DNA of 37,761 bases from Purshia tridentata (Eukaryota; Streptophyta; Magnoliopsida; Rosales; Rosaceae): the NCBI GenBank assembly GCA_003254885.1, contig QANT01000653.1:1-37761 (forward strand). The letters are read 5' to 3'. Numbering within the stretch: the first letter of the stretch is position 1; every line of letters begins with the position of its first letter. Below the pieces are notes generated by a model. The model ran no database searches and was not told the DNA's origin. It saw only the letters and a list, made by a program, of their open reading frames with translations. The position numbers and the translations under genes were made by a program. Shown one piece after another: positions 12,099 through 29,900 of the stretch.

Positions 12099-13635
12099 AT
12101 GACCACGATTCCTGTTTCTAATTTCATCTTCTCTTCCATGCCTTCTTCAAGTTTTCCAAAATACCCCACTCTCTATCCTTCACTTGTACCAAAATTGACT
12201 CCATATCCCCTCACTCACTCTTCAAGAAAGCTCTCAGTCCCAGTATTTTCAAAGTCCTCTGAAGCAGAAGAGCTCTCAGTCCCAGAGGACGAATGGCTGA
12301 AGAGGCTACCAGACAAGAAGAAGCCCCTCTACTCTCACAGCCTACCTTGCATTGAGGCTTGGCTGAAAAGCTTGGGCTTTTACCAGAGCAAAGAGGACCG
12401 GGCTGTTTGGCTGATTGAAAAGCCAGAGTGGCATGCCCAGCTCTCACTCGACGTCACCGATCTCTATGTAAGGTTGGTTTTCTGTTTTCTCATCTGGGTT
12501 TTTGCTAGTTTGAGTTTCGGATGCTTGATTGATTGGTGGTGTAGTTAGTGATTTTATAGAAAAAATAAAATCCTGAATTTAATAAGATCGCAAGTTAAAT
12601 TTTTACAATTTACAGATTGTTTTGTTGTGTTCTCGCGTACTTGTTGTAACATGAGTCGGATTGAGTTATATGAATGCAAGAGACAATTGAATTGGATATT
12701 GGATTTTCACTAAAACAGTAGTATTCTATACTATGTTGAGTTTTCGCTGTGAGACTTGTCTGAAATGGTGTAAATGCTACCTATTTAAAGTAGACACTGG
12801 ACAATTTGTGGGTGGTGGGATTATCCTAATGCTCAGATAAAAAGCAGAGTTTATTTAGGGCCTCTTTGAGACTTTTATGTGAGCTTCCAGTTTCTGTGAG
12901 TGAATGGCTTACTGATAACCTTTTGACCCAGTTGGCCAGTTGGCCGTTCAAATTGGAGGTGATGATGGTGGCTGCGACTGGGATTGCAGGCAATAGTGAC
13001 TATTCACTGAAAAATGGGAAAGAAGTAGTCAACATGTGGTGACAAGGTTCCCTGAAACTGTAGAATAGGAATCGTATAACTCTTATGTTCAATTCGTATA
13101 AGGGTTTGTTTTAAGGCTTCTTTAGGATTTGAAATGCTGTTAAGTCCATTTATCACCTGCAAAGTTCAAGGAATAGTTAATTGATATTGTGCACTTGATG
13201 CCATTGGCTAGTTTAGAGGAGGGGACGTGGTGGTGATGGTTGAGAGTGGGAGCTTGAGGTTATGGGCAAAGATGGAGGTGAAAATGGGGTAGAGGAATGA
13301 TACTTAAAAGTGTTCAGGTTACCCTGACCCTGAAACCCTGCATCAGCTTTATTTTTTCCCAGTCGCATGGCTGTTTGTTTCCTTGAGGAAAATCTCTCCC
13401 ATTTTTTGTTCTTATTGATTAAAATTGTTCTTTTAAGCCTTTTGTTTATATTAAATGTTACCAATGCTGCCCTGCCCCCAAAAAAAAAAAAAAATGTTAC
13501 TAATGCTGAAGATTGCACTGGTGATGTAGGTATCTAAAGACCGGACCTGGGAATCTTGAAAAGGATATGGAGAGGAGATTTAGTTATGCACTGAGCAGAG
13601 AGGACATCGAGAATGCAGTGCTTGGAGGGCCATGA
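12099..13635 (+). CDS. DUF3143-family protein, probably plastid, 2 exons
   Basis: Exons 12099-12472 and 13530-13635 join in frame (VTDLYVR to YLKTGPGN) and encode 159 residues. The first about 60 residues are Ser/Pro/Lys-rich with almost no acidic residues (FSSMPSSSFPKYPTLYP...SSRKLSVPVFS), typical of a chloroplast transit peptide. The rest matches the DUF3143 domain as I remember it: SLPCIEAWLKSLGFYQSKED, then AQLSLDVTDLYVRYL, then DMERRFSYALSREDIENAV. This domain is shared by cyanobacteria and plastids, and its biochemical role is unknown to me. The donor is AG/GTTGGT; the acceptor is GATGTAG/G. The intron is 1057 bp and contains a retroposon-like scar near its 3' end. A GATAAGG I-box-like motif at 11883-11889, upstream of the gene, would suit light regulation but is short enough to be chance. 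Confidence 0.85.
13454..13508. mobile_element. Truncated poly-A retroposon scar with target duplication
   Basis: The 15-bp sequence aatgttac[c/t]aatgctg occurs on both sides of a short insert, ccctgcccccc-like bases plus about 15 A. A direct repeat of this length flanking a poly-A tail is the signature of target-primed reverse transcription, with almost all of the element lost. It lies inside the DUF3143 gene intron, 20-75 bases before the acceptor at 13529. Confidence 0.5.
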
Positions 13636-14361
13636 GGATAACAAAGATTATTACTTCTGTCATGCGGTTTGCTCTTCTGAATTCATTGACATCCCCGAAG
13701 GCACTGATTGACCTCATGGGTTGATGGACTAGCGTGGGGCAGGTTACTTTCTAATCTTGTGAAAGTGCCTATCTGCCTATCCATAATAAGACTCTGAGAT
13801 TCATAGTGGGCTTTTTATTAGTTGTAAAAACTAATTGTATCATAAGAGCTGTCATCAGAATAGTTGATTTTTGGTTAGAACTGTATGATAGGGAGGTGCT
13901 GCTGACTGGTGCAAATGTTTGAGACAATTTTCAAATTAAATGTGTACTTCTCTTTTTTTAATCTTGGACTTTTATTTTCCTTCTCTTGAGTTTGACAATC
14001 ACTTCTGTAAGAAATGACTTGTTCAAGTCTCCAAACCCTGATACAGAATATACAATCGAATTCATCCATATTTTAGATTACATAATTGCCGTGGCTGGTT
14101 ATGAATAACTGCAAGTATTGATCTCCGCTAAGTAGCCTGTTATTTTTCATTGCCTTCCAGGAATAAGGAAAGCCAATAGGGCTAGATTCTTCATACTCAG
14201 AATATGTTCTTCCAATCCTCATCTTCCTATTCCCCCCACCTTCTCACTTCTTCAGTCCAGCCATTGTTATAATTTCAATTGATCCTACTTCCTGTTTCAC
14301 TATTTTTTCATCTCTTTGCTACCAGCCATAGCAAAAAGGTAACATAAAAATACTGGTACAT
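13636..14361. other. Convergent 3' untranslated regions
   Basis: The DUF3143 gene ends at 13635 and the ABCC10-like gene ends at 14362 from the other strand, so this 726-bp stretch should hold both 3' untranslated regions. I see no other gene. The open frame at 13875-14069 is short and featureless. Confidence 0.55.
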
Positions 14362-19959
<5,598 letters not shown>

Positions 19960-19998
19960 CCTCTTCCTTTTCTGTTGTGCTCTTCAGATTGACTAACT

Positions 19999-20154
19999 CT
20001 GTAAGGTATGCAATGCAAGAAGATAAAATAAGAAACCTTGTCTGACAAAATTTTAAAACAAGAAAATGAAATCACCAAACAAGATATCAATTCAATTCGC
20101 AGCTGAGACATAAAGCTTCAAAAACATGATAAGTTCCAAAATGAAAGGGCATAC
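19999..20154 (-). other. Probable 5' UTR intron of the ABCC10-like gene
   Basis: On the minus strand a good donor (CAGTTCAG/GTATGCC) ends at 20155. A good acceptor (CATACCTTACAG) is followed by exon sequence from 19998, about 39 bases upstream of the paired ATGs. A further acceptor near 20260 (TGTGTTTTATAG) and a GTTAGT donor near 20635 suggest a second leader intron. RNA evidence is needed for either. Confidence 0.5.
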
Positions 20155-20859
20155 CTGAACTGGCCCAAGAACAGGAGCTACAGGACGTCCTCCTCCTCGT
20201 CTTGGGCCTAAGCTAGTGACCCAAAACTTCACACAAAACACCAGCAGAGAAAATGATCCTATAAAACACACAATTTCATCACTAAGTAGTTGAAGCTCAA
20301 ATGCTCAGAAATTCAACCACCGCATTCATAAGAGGGATTCTGTAGGAAACTACAAAATGGGAGAGAACAGAGTTGTGCAACTCTATCATAAACCCACATT
20401 GGACACGTGAAACTCTAAATTAAGATCCATTCGGCATTAAAATATAATAAAACAAACAATCTCGTGTTGGTTCTCTCTCTCTCTGCGCTCATTCTTGAAC
20501 CAATAATTATAGCGACGCCAACTTAAACAATTAATAAAAACGGGGGAAGCATTGAAAACCAATTAAACAACCTTCCACTATAATAATATGATAAAGAAAA
20601 GAAAGAAGTAACAATTAGGTGAACACCGTGGACTAACCAGGAAACCACCCGATGTCTTTTACGAGCCAAAATTTTCTGTCGTTTTCCAAACCCAGAAATT
20701 AAAATTTATAAATTTATTATTTTTTTGTTTGTTTATTTTCTAAGAAGATGAAGGTTTTTGCCGTTTTGGTGTTTCAGTTCTCTGTTTCTTGAAAACGAAG
20801 TTGGTGTCCCATTGGTGAATAGGTTCTGCGTTTTCTTGGGTCCTGACTCCTGCGCTGTG

Positions 20860-21090
20860 TTAGAGATTGAGATTGAGATTGAGAGAAACAGAGGGAGGAG
20901 AGAGAGAGAAACGGAATGAGTTTTAGGTTGTTCAGTGAGTTTATAGCCTTTTTGTTTTTGTTTTGTCGAAGACAAAGACCGTAGGCGTGCTTGCAACTGA
21001 GACGCAATTACATACATTACGTCAACGTCCTGGTCGGATTCGGATGTTGTCATGGCTGACGTCCCGTCTCGACACTTGTAGACGCGTGGC
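20860..21090 (-). promoter_or_regulatory. Promoter region of the ABCC10-like gene
   Basis: On the minus strand a pyrimidine-rich patch (CTCTCTCTCTCC and CAATCT repeats, about 20868-20915) resembles the Y-patch near plant transcription starts. Upstream are two TGACGT bZIP/TGA-factor cores, at 21019-21024 (minus-strand TGACGT) and 21057-21063 (TGACGTC), and an ACGCGT CGCG-box at about 21081. TGA sites of the as-1 type mediate xenobiotic and salicylate induction of detoxification genes. The motifs are seen; their use is inferred. Confidence 0.45.
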
Positions 21091-21378
21091 TTTTGGTCGT
21101 CGTCTTCTGACTTCTCTTCGGAAATATGTGGGCTTCGTGCATTCATATTTCTTTTCAGGTCTCTCTGAAAATTTTCAGCCGTATAACTACACAGCGGTTG
21201 TAGCCCCGAATTTAATATTTTACTTCAAATAATTAAAAATAATGTGCATACGTGTAAACGGTAATATAAAATCAAGGTCGATAATTTTCCACTTAGATCT
21301 GAAAATTACAAAAATTAAGACGATATATTTAGATCAAGAATTTATAAATTATACTTAGATCTAATTTTGAGATTTGTG

Positions 21379-21906
21379 AGGAAGTCAAGCTTTTGTTTAT
21401 TGGAAAAGAGAGTACTCTTGTTGAAAGAGCTGTCTAATGTATGTCATATAAATTTTTATAATCTGAAATGAACCCAGTAGTTAATTAGTATGATAAGTTA
21501 AGTTACAGTGATAAACACCAAATCTCCTTAAAAAAACTTAGGAAAATTTTTTAAATACAAACAGATAATTAAATATTATAGATGTACCATGCATGCGCAT
21601 GGTACGAGGGTATTGATTTGTACAAAACAAAACAAAAATGTAAAAGGAAGTCAAGCTTTTGTTTATTGGAAAAGAGAGTCCTCTTGTTGAAAGAGCTGTC
21701 TAATGTATGTCATATAAATTTTTATAATCTGAAATGAACCCATTAGTATGATAAATTAAGTTACAGTGATAAACACTTGTTTCAAATCTCCTTAAAAAAA
21801 CTTAGGAAATTTTTTTAAATACAAACAGATAATTAAATATTATAGATGTACCATGCATGTGCATGGTAGAGGGTATTGATTTGTACAAAACAAAACAAAA
21901 ATGTAA
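21379..21906. repeat. 266-bp tandem duplication
   Basis: Copy one (21379-21644) and copy two (21645 to about 21906) both start aggaagtcaagcttttg and end gtacaaaacaaaacaaaaatgtaa. They differ by a few substitutions and two indels (an extra taattag-like stretch in copy one, an extra ttgttt-like stretch in copy two). Each carries a near-palindromic ccatgcatgNgcatgg. No coding sequence is present. Confidence 0.92.
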
Positions 21907-24536
21907 TTAAACATCAATAATAATTAGTATTTGATAAGATCGAGTTCTTCCTCATCAAGAGTCCTACCAACATAGTTTTACTAATTTATTAGCTGTACTT
22001 TATAATTTGTTTATTCCTTTGCTTGTTTTAGTCGGATTAAGACTTGTGTACACTAGCTAGAGTTGTAATTCGTTATAAAGAGTACTAAAAGGGGATCGGT
22101 AATATTCGAATATACTTGATGCTCTAAAAAGAACTACTTGTCACTGATGCATGCGATGAATATATGAAAAAATTCTTTGATGCAAGTTGTGGAATTGAGA
22201 GCATATATATATATAGAAAAAGTAAAAAGATTAAAGTTGTAGACAGCATATATATAAAAAAAAGCTTGGAGAATTAATATATGCATGTACAAGTTGACCT
22301 GTAGTTGTGCATGCACATTTGAATAGATAGCCTAGCTACCATAAAGTTGGGCCGACAGTCGTACATACTCTTAATAATTAGAGTGAGTTTGGTTCAAACA
22401 TAAATTCATAATTTGTGAACATGAGATCTGCAAAACCTGGATATCGGCTGGATTGCATTAATGTTGATAATTACAATTTATAGCAGTAATTGTTTGTTCC
22501 AACTAGCGTACGTATTAAAACCCAACTTTTCCGCCGCTTAGGTAAGTAGGGGTCAAACTAGTTAATTCACATTGTCCAATTTGTCATATCATCACAACTT
22601 CAGAAGAGATGGACAAATTTTCACTTTTTTTTTGGAATATAGTAAAGTAAAACTCTCTTTCAAAGTCGTCATTACCTTTGATTAATAATATATTAATATT
22701 ATTTTAGAGTAATAGGGAATTGTAACTTGTAAGAGAAAAAAGAATAGAGAATATTATGGTGTCATGTGTGATGTCATATATTGATTATTGACTTATGGTG
22801 GTTGGACCTTTAGATAAACATCACCGTCCTTTTAGTGACGATCTTACATTTTGTATTTTGATTTTGAGTGGCTGATATCAATATCCATCCCTGTAATGTC
22901 TGTATCTGATCGATCCCCCAAACCAAAAAGAAGTAATCTCTGTCCGCATGCATTCCTCTCATCTCATGCCTCTTTTGAAAAAGAAAGAAAAAAGGTTCCC
23001 GATCGATCATTATCAATCACCGCTCATTAATAAACCTAAGAATCTAAGATACCAATTTAATACATTTTCTTACTAAGGAAAACTAAGTGTTTTTCATTAA
23101 ACTAAATATTTCTTGCCAATTATTGTTTTCATGAATGCTAATGTGCATAGTTTGTTGAGAAAAAAAATTTCACATTAAAGTCTTGTATGGTGATTATAAA
23201 GTGTTAAAGAGTTGTTCAATTAAATACCAATTGATTGTAAGTTAAATTTTCAATTTCTTTTGTGGTATCAGATCATCAAAGTTATAAAAAAGTAAGATTC
23301 AACAACTACATATATTCTCATATTACTAAATATTTATTATACGTTGTCCATAAATTTTGAAATCAATACAACTCTATAAAGAGAAAAGAAAATATTATTA
23401 TCTATTAAACCAAACAATTATTGGCCACACATTAAAATGTAATTCATGATTCATTATCAATTGACACCATTAGTGACAAAAGTAGAGTCAAGTTAATAGT
23501 CAACGGTAAACTTCAACAGTGGGTAATCAATCCGCACCACTAGTCTACGACTCTACGGTCTACCTACCGCGACTAGGTTTTATTTAATTTCCAGTCTCAT
23601 TTTCTGTGTATGAGGGATGTAGACATTGTTTTAATAGATTAAATTTCAGAAAATTCGTAGATCTATGAAACTTGGAATGTAAAACGAAAACAGTTACAGG
23701 CTTGGGATGAATTGCACTTGAAAAGTTGAAAGTGAAAAAACACATCAGATCGATATAGTACGTACGTGTTGGAACTTTTTAAAAAAAAGAAGGTTATTAT
23801 TCGCAACGCTAGAAAAAGTGGACGTTCGCTGATAGTCATTTATGCACATGTGATGAACTGTAGAGATTAGCAAATTTTATTTTATTTTTTTCTTTTTATG
23901 AATGATTGCCACAATGTTCTTTCACTGAATCTGCATTCCATTATATCATCATCATCGTCTTATACCCAAACGTGTTACTGCTACCCACCATGTCCTTTAT
24001 TATTGGTCCTAGCCACCCACATGTCTAGTGTATATCTGATGTCTTCGTTGGTGGCATTTCATTTTCTTTGGGACATGGACTTCGCTTTTAATTTGCAAGG
24101 TTCATTTGTTGTGCAAGGGGGTATGCATATTCATTGTTTCTTACCCTTCTCATCACAAAACAGTACATAATCGGAGATAAACACATAAAATATATACATT
24201 CATGATAAGTAAGGATTTTGGTAATTTTTCATATTCATATAGCTAATGTAAGTAAATTTGGTAATTCTGTGCAATCTAATGTCCATGTGATGTATGGAGG
24301 AATGCAATTATGGCCTGAATTTGCAGTCGTTGGATTATACCAACCGCTGGGCCCATATGTACTCCCAATAAAGGCAATTAAGCCAACTTCTGGGCCAAGC
24401 TAGATCCGATGCTATTCGATATATGCTTCATGAGGGTGCCCCATGCCACATATTGGGCTACGGACAATGACGTGTACAAGTCCAATCATCAATTGCGAAG
24501 CCCAAGAGACGGACTATAATTGAAAAATAGGGTTTT
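21907..24536. other. Gene-free AT-rich intergenic DNA
   Basis: No gene, tRNA or rRNA recognised. Open frames (for example 23898-24170) have no domain, no codon-like bias and no splice context. There are short AT runs (22204-22216) and scattered palindromes, but no transposon ends that I could pair. Confidence 0.55.
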
Positions 24537-25261
24537 ACTAGCACTAAGGATGCACACGGATCGGTTATTCAATCTATAAACCATTATTCATATCCAATCT
24601 ACAATTTGCGGTATAGCTATTTTTATATCCATATTCAATCCACAAATTCAGATATCTAAAAGTTCGGATATCTACAAAATTGGATCGGATCGAATCAGAT
24701 AACGGATAATATCAAAATAATAACATAAAAATTATTTAGCAATTACACAACATAAAAATTATACCTTAAATTAATTCAATAGTTACATAACATACAATAT
24801 AAAAGTTATAAACTATATACTATTATTATATGAACTATCATAAACTATAAACTTTAATAAACTATAAACTATATATATTTATAACTTTTATAATAGATTT
24901 CATTGTCAAACTAATTTAAAATACTCTAAACTTAAACTATATAATAACATATATAGTTTATAAGCTATATGGTATTATAAATTATAATAGGGGCTTTGAT
25001 TTACTCTATAATAGAAACTAAACATATAAAAATATATATAAACTAATTAATAATTTGATATATATAATTTGTGGATCGGATCGAATATATTCGTGGTTTT
25101 CAATATTGATATTCATATCCGATCCATAAATTGCGGATCAAATCGGATCAATATCCACAAACAAAAAATTACAGATTGAATCGGTACAATATCCACAAAT
25201 TGCGGATTGGATTGGATTAGTAAGCGAATTTTCAGTATATTTGTGCACCTCTAACTAGCAC
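24537..25261. mobile_element. Non-autonomous hAT-type MITE, 709 bp, with 8-bp target duplication
   Basis: The element spans 24545-25253. It starts taaggatgcacac and ends gtgcacctcta, giving short terminal inverted repeats of the form TAnGGnTGCACA. The exact 8-bp sequence actagcac flanks both ends (24537-24544 and 25254-25261), the length made by hAT transposases. The subterminal regions hold many degenerate copies of ggatcggat, aatccacaaattgcgg and their complements on both sides of a very AT-rich core. No transposase frame remains. Confidence 0.88.
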
Positions 25262-25325
25262 CATGAAATTTGATCTCTACACCCATTTTAATGACAGGTC
25301 TACCCATTTCAAAAATTATCAACAA

Positions 25326-26273
25326 TAGTCTAAGAGTGTTTCTATTTCCTCCCCCATATCCTATTTCTCCACCCACCTTATTTTTACACCCCCATCAAAA
25401 ATATAAAAACACTCTTTCCACCTACCATTATTCCTACAGTACCCTTTGATATACCAACTCAAACACTCACCCACTAAACACTCTCGCCACCCCCTTAACT
25501 ATCATCTCACCCACCCATCTTTTTTTATAATCTTTCTTTTATAAACCCTAGTTCTTCATCAAAACTCAAAATCAATTATACTATTTGGTTGATACCTATA
25601 CATCTATGAAAAGATATGATAATTCTATAACCTACTTTTAAATTTTTTTTTTATAGTCTTAAATCAAAAATTCATTATATTTTAATGTTTCTTTTGATTT
25701 TAGAAATTGAGTATTGATTTTAGGGATTTAATTTGAAGTGTAGCGATGAATTATAAGATGGATATAATATAAGTTTATTTTTCTACAATTGGCAATGTGG
25801 TTGAGACCATTATTCAAAGTGCAGAATCTTCCTTTTATGTTTATAGGGAGAAGATTATGGGGATGCAAAAGTCCGTTTGTTTGCCCTGGACATTTTCATA
25901 TATAGTTTTGATTTGACTTCTTTATGCCAATAGCACATACCTATAAATTTGGTTTGATTATTTGCAGGTTTCACTTTATCTATCTTACAATTGTTCTTGT
26001 TAGTTTGTATGGTTGTATATATGTTCAATAATTAAAGGATTAATGATATGAGAAAAAAAGAAAAAGATTCTAGGATTTATATATGAAGTTTAAGTCATTG
26101 TAAGAAGGTGGCTGAGTAGAGAATGAGTGAGTATAATAGATTTATTTTTTTATTTTTTTTAATCAAAGTGCTTAAAAGTTATTTTACAAAAGGATAAAAT
26201 TTTCATTATCAATTTTATTAAAATATGGGTGAAAAAATAAGATAAGGAATGAAAATATAACCACTCTAGTCTA
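25326..26273. mobile_element. Inverted-repeat element, about 935 bp, with 6-7-bp flanking repeats
   Basis: The left end agagtgtttctattt (from 25333) pairs with the right end, whose reverse complement is agagtggttatattt (to 26267). Similarity between the two arms extends for about 45 bp (both then continue toward atttctccaccca / attttttcaccca). The element is flanked by agtcta on both sides, or tagtcta if the last T is shared. Long divergent arms and no transposase suggest an old MITE or MULE-like element; the superfamily is not certain. Confidence 0.65.
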
Positions 26274-26960
26274 AAACCAACTAGCTGTTGACTTGTTGGT
26301 CAAGACCCTCCCTCAGGTCGATAAAAGGTAAGAAATCTAAGATCGGCTCATACAGTCTGTACGTGCAACCTAGACATCATAACATACCTAGTAATATATA
26401 TTTTTTCTTTATTAAGATATTTAGTAATATTCTTGACAAATTTATGTGCTTAAATGATGTATAAATCGTATCTAATTTATATAACCTTTGACTTTCTATG
26501 GAAACGATACACAGTACAATGTGATTTTTTTTTTATAAAAAAAGTGATATTTTCTGTTTTAAGAAAAAAGCAAAACAAAGAAATTAGAAGGAAAAAGGAA
26601 ATAAATTATATAAAAAAAAAGGTAGGTACTTTAGGCAGTGGCGCTGAAACCCAAGACACCAACCTCCTTAACAACTCTCAACTCCCTCAGTACGGAAGCA
26701 AGTTGCGCATCATTTTCTGAGAGTCTCAATTCGTCAATCTGGTTATTCATTCTGACATTAAAATCTAAAATTCAGTCATAGTTTGTAGATCCGTTTCCGA
26801 CAAATCTGATTACGGCACTCCAAATCTGATTACGGCACTCCAAATCTATCGCATTCATGTAGCTCGCCAAGACCCACTACACCAGTACATCAAACTATTC
26901 ACCTTTGGCACCATTTGGAATCAGATTCAGACAAATCGATCAAAGTTAGCTGTAGACAAA
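26274..26960 (+). promoter_or_regulatory. Promoter and leader of the galactosyltransferase gene
   Basis: Gene-free stretch upstream of the ATG at 26961. It contains a perfect 20-bp tandem duplication (caaatctgattacggcactc at 26801-26820 and 26821-26840, then a partial third copy to 26847), likely within or near the leader. The ORF at 26454-26720 shows no homology that I recognise. Confidence 0.45.
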
Positions 26961-29900
26961 ATGCAGAGCAGGGGATCGAGTGCCCGCCTATCGGGTACTG
27001 TGTTCCGATCACGAATTCCGACGCTCTTGGTCTCCATGTTCGCCACCTTCGCTTCCATCTATGTCGCTGGCCGGTTTGTTTCTTCTCTCTTCTCCATCTT
27101 TTGCACCTCATTCTTCGCTTTTGAGTTTTCATTTTGCAGAAAATTTGACCCATGCGATAAATGTTCTCTCCCTCTCTTTTTCTTTAATCTGGGATTTTTC
27201 TAATGTTGATTTTGGGATGGGATGTAGGTTGTGGCAGGATTCGGAGAACAGGGTTTATTTGATCAAGGAGCTCGATAGGATCACTGGGAAGGTGGGTATC
27301 TCTTGGTTTTTGTAAATTTTATTTATTTATGATGGAAATTTCGGTTTTGTTGTTTTTTCTTTTCCCATATGTTAAGGCTTTTGAGAAAATTTGGTTTTAG
27401 AGTCAAAATCAAGCTCGCCCGCTTTCACATTTGAGTTGAGCTAATGCCGCTTTAAGCTCTTATTGCCTAACACATTGTCAAAGTGCAACCAAAATGAATG
27501 GTTTTTCCCATTTTGTCATTATTAAGTGCCTTGTGGTAGGAAGCATAGGTACCTCTAACATGCTCAATTTTGATCAAGTTCGAGCACTTATTTTCTTGTG
27601 TCATCTGAAAAATGTATCAGTTATTGATGCTTAACATATGTTCGATGATATTATTGTGTTTCTTTCTGTAATATAAGTATTAAGTAGTGGGTTATTGATG
27701 GCACCGAATACTTGGTACATGTTCAGAATGGGGTTGCTGCCCAGCTCAGAGTTGATAGTTGTTGGATACAAAACTGTTATTTGTCATGTATAATCGGGAA
27801 CAATTAAGTTGACCAATGGTACCTATTTTTTTTAGGGGCAATCTGTCATATCAGTGGACGATACATTGAAAATCATAGCCTGCAGGTAAGATGTAGTAAT
27901 TTGTTTTTTTGTTTAATTGAAGATTTTTGATTGAGTTTTATGATTGTTAGTTTACGTATAAGTACATGGTTCTGAAGTGGGAAATTATGTTCGTCAGGGA
28001 ACAGCATAAGAAGTTATCAGCCCTTGAGATGGAGTTGGCTGCAGCTAGACAAGAGGGTTTTACTTCAAAGCACTTGACAGAGAATAATGGAACTCATTAC
28101 AAGAGAAGGCCTCTAGTGGTGATTGGAATTTTCACAAGGTTTAGTCGCAAAAACAATAGAGATGCAATTCGTCAGGCATGGATGGGAACAGGTAATGTAC
28201 TAATTTATATGGCTCACCAATTTTCTCCTTTTTACAGTTAAAGGTACCTTTATGACTTTGTCTTGGTTATAAATTCTAGAATGATGACGGGTCATGTGGA
28301 ATGTTGTGAAATGTTCCCTTCCAAATGTTTTAGTTATGGTAAAGCACATTGGAGAATTTAAAGTTTGAATGTCAACTTTTCAGGCACTGCTTTGAAAAAA
28401 ATGGAGAATGAGAAGGGCATCATTGCACGATTTGTTATTGGAAGAAGGTTTAATTTTCTTTGTATTTCCCTTTATTCGGTTTACTCCATGCCAAAGATAC
28501 TATGATGGTTTGTTAGAGCCTTTTGTCTGATGATATGTTGTCCTACAGTGAAAATACTGGCGATAGTTTGGACAGAGCTATTGACAATGAAAACAGGCAG
28601 ACCAAGGACTTCATTATTCTTGTATGTTTTAAGTAACTACCTTTAATTTGGTCTGCGTACATGCCTGTATGTGTGCATGACACATGGAGATGCTAACTTC
28701 AGTAATTGATCATTTTCACCCATTATTGGCAGGATACCCATGTAGAGGCACCTGAAGAATTCCCAAAGAAGTCTAAACTGTTCTTCGCTCATGCTGTTGA
28801 TAAATGGGATGCTGAGTTTTATGCTAAAGTCAATGATGATGTTTATGTAAATATTGGTAAGTATTATCATTTATTAGATGGACTCATTAGATGGACTTCA
28901 TGTCAAACCTGAAAGTCTGATTTTTATATATATTTTTTGTAAATATTTTTATCATGCTTTTCTGGTTTGACTTCTTGGAAAGTAGATTGGGAAACACCGT
29001 TCTTTATAAATAGAAAAAATAATGTCTATTGTAGTTCTTATGCTAACTCACTTTTACCAATAATGCATAATAGAAATCTTTTTCTTTATTGCCATTTATT
29101 TACATTGTAGATGGCTCTTCATAGCTTATCCTTTTCCTTCTGTCCAGATGCTCTGGGAGCTACACTTGCTACTCATTTAGAAAATCCTCGTCTTTATATT
29201 GGGTGCATGAAATCAGGCGAAGTTTTCTCTGAGCGGTGAGTATGGTCTAGAAATTAAAAGACAAGCCGTTAACTAGATAAGTGATAAATATGAATTTGAT
29301 GATATTTTAATGTCTCATATTTGTGCTCGTGGGTCTTTGTCAGGAGCCAAAAATGGTATGAACCAGAATGGTGGAAGTTTGGTGATAAAAAATCGTAAGT
29401 TGTACTACAACTCATTTCACCATGTAATTATAGTAAATTATATTCTGTTCACTCAAAAGTTATAACTATTGTTTATCAAAGACTAACGATCAAATGTTTA
29501 ACTGGGAGCAATTTACTTTGGTGATATTCAGAAAAAGTATGCAATAAATAATTTGTACCATCCATGGACCGAAAAAAATTTATTAGTAGCATCTTATGGG
29601 AAGATATGCAGCAAATTTATTCTTTGCAAATTTTCTTGGCGCATAGGAAGATACTTCAATTTTGTATTAGCTTCACCAAATATGAAATCCGTATATGCAC
29701 ATGCATGTTCAAACAACAGCCAATAAAATTTGAATGAAGTTCATGAACCACTTTTGGTTTCTTAAGTATGCCTAATCTAATCGCATGAATTACAGAATTA
29801 TAGGTTCAAAGCCATGCATTTCAAGTTCCCCAACTATTTGCCTTTTTAAACTGAAAATTATGTTTCTGCATTCAACAGATATTTCCGCCATGCTTCAGGT

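Noticed and set aside
20733-21146. 137-residue open frame upstream of the ABCC10-like gene
   Set aside because: It overlaps the pyrimidine-rich leader and promoter. Its Ser/Ile/Leu-rich part comes from CT/CAATCT repeats and it matches no family.
23898-24170. 90-residue open frame in the gene-free stretch
   Set aside because: No domain, no recognisable homology and no promoter or splice context.
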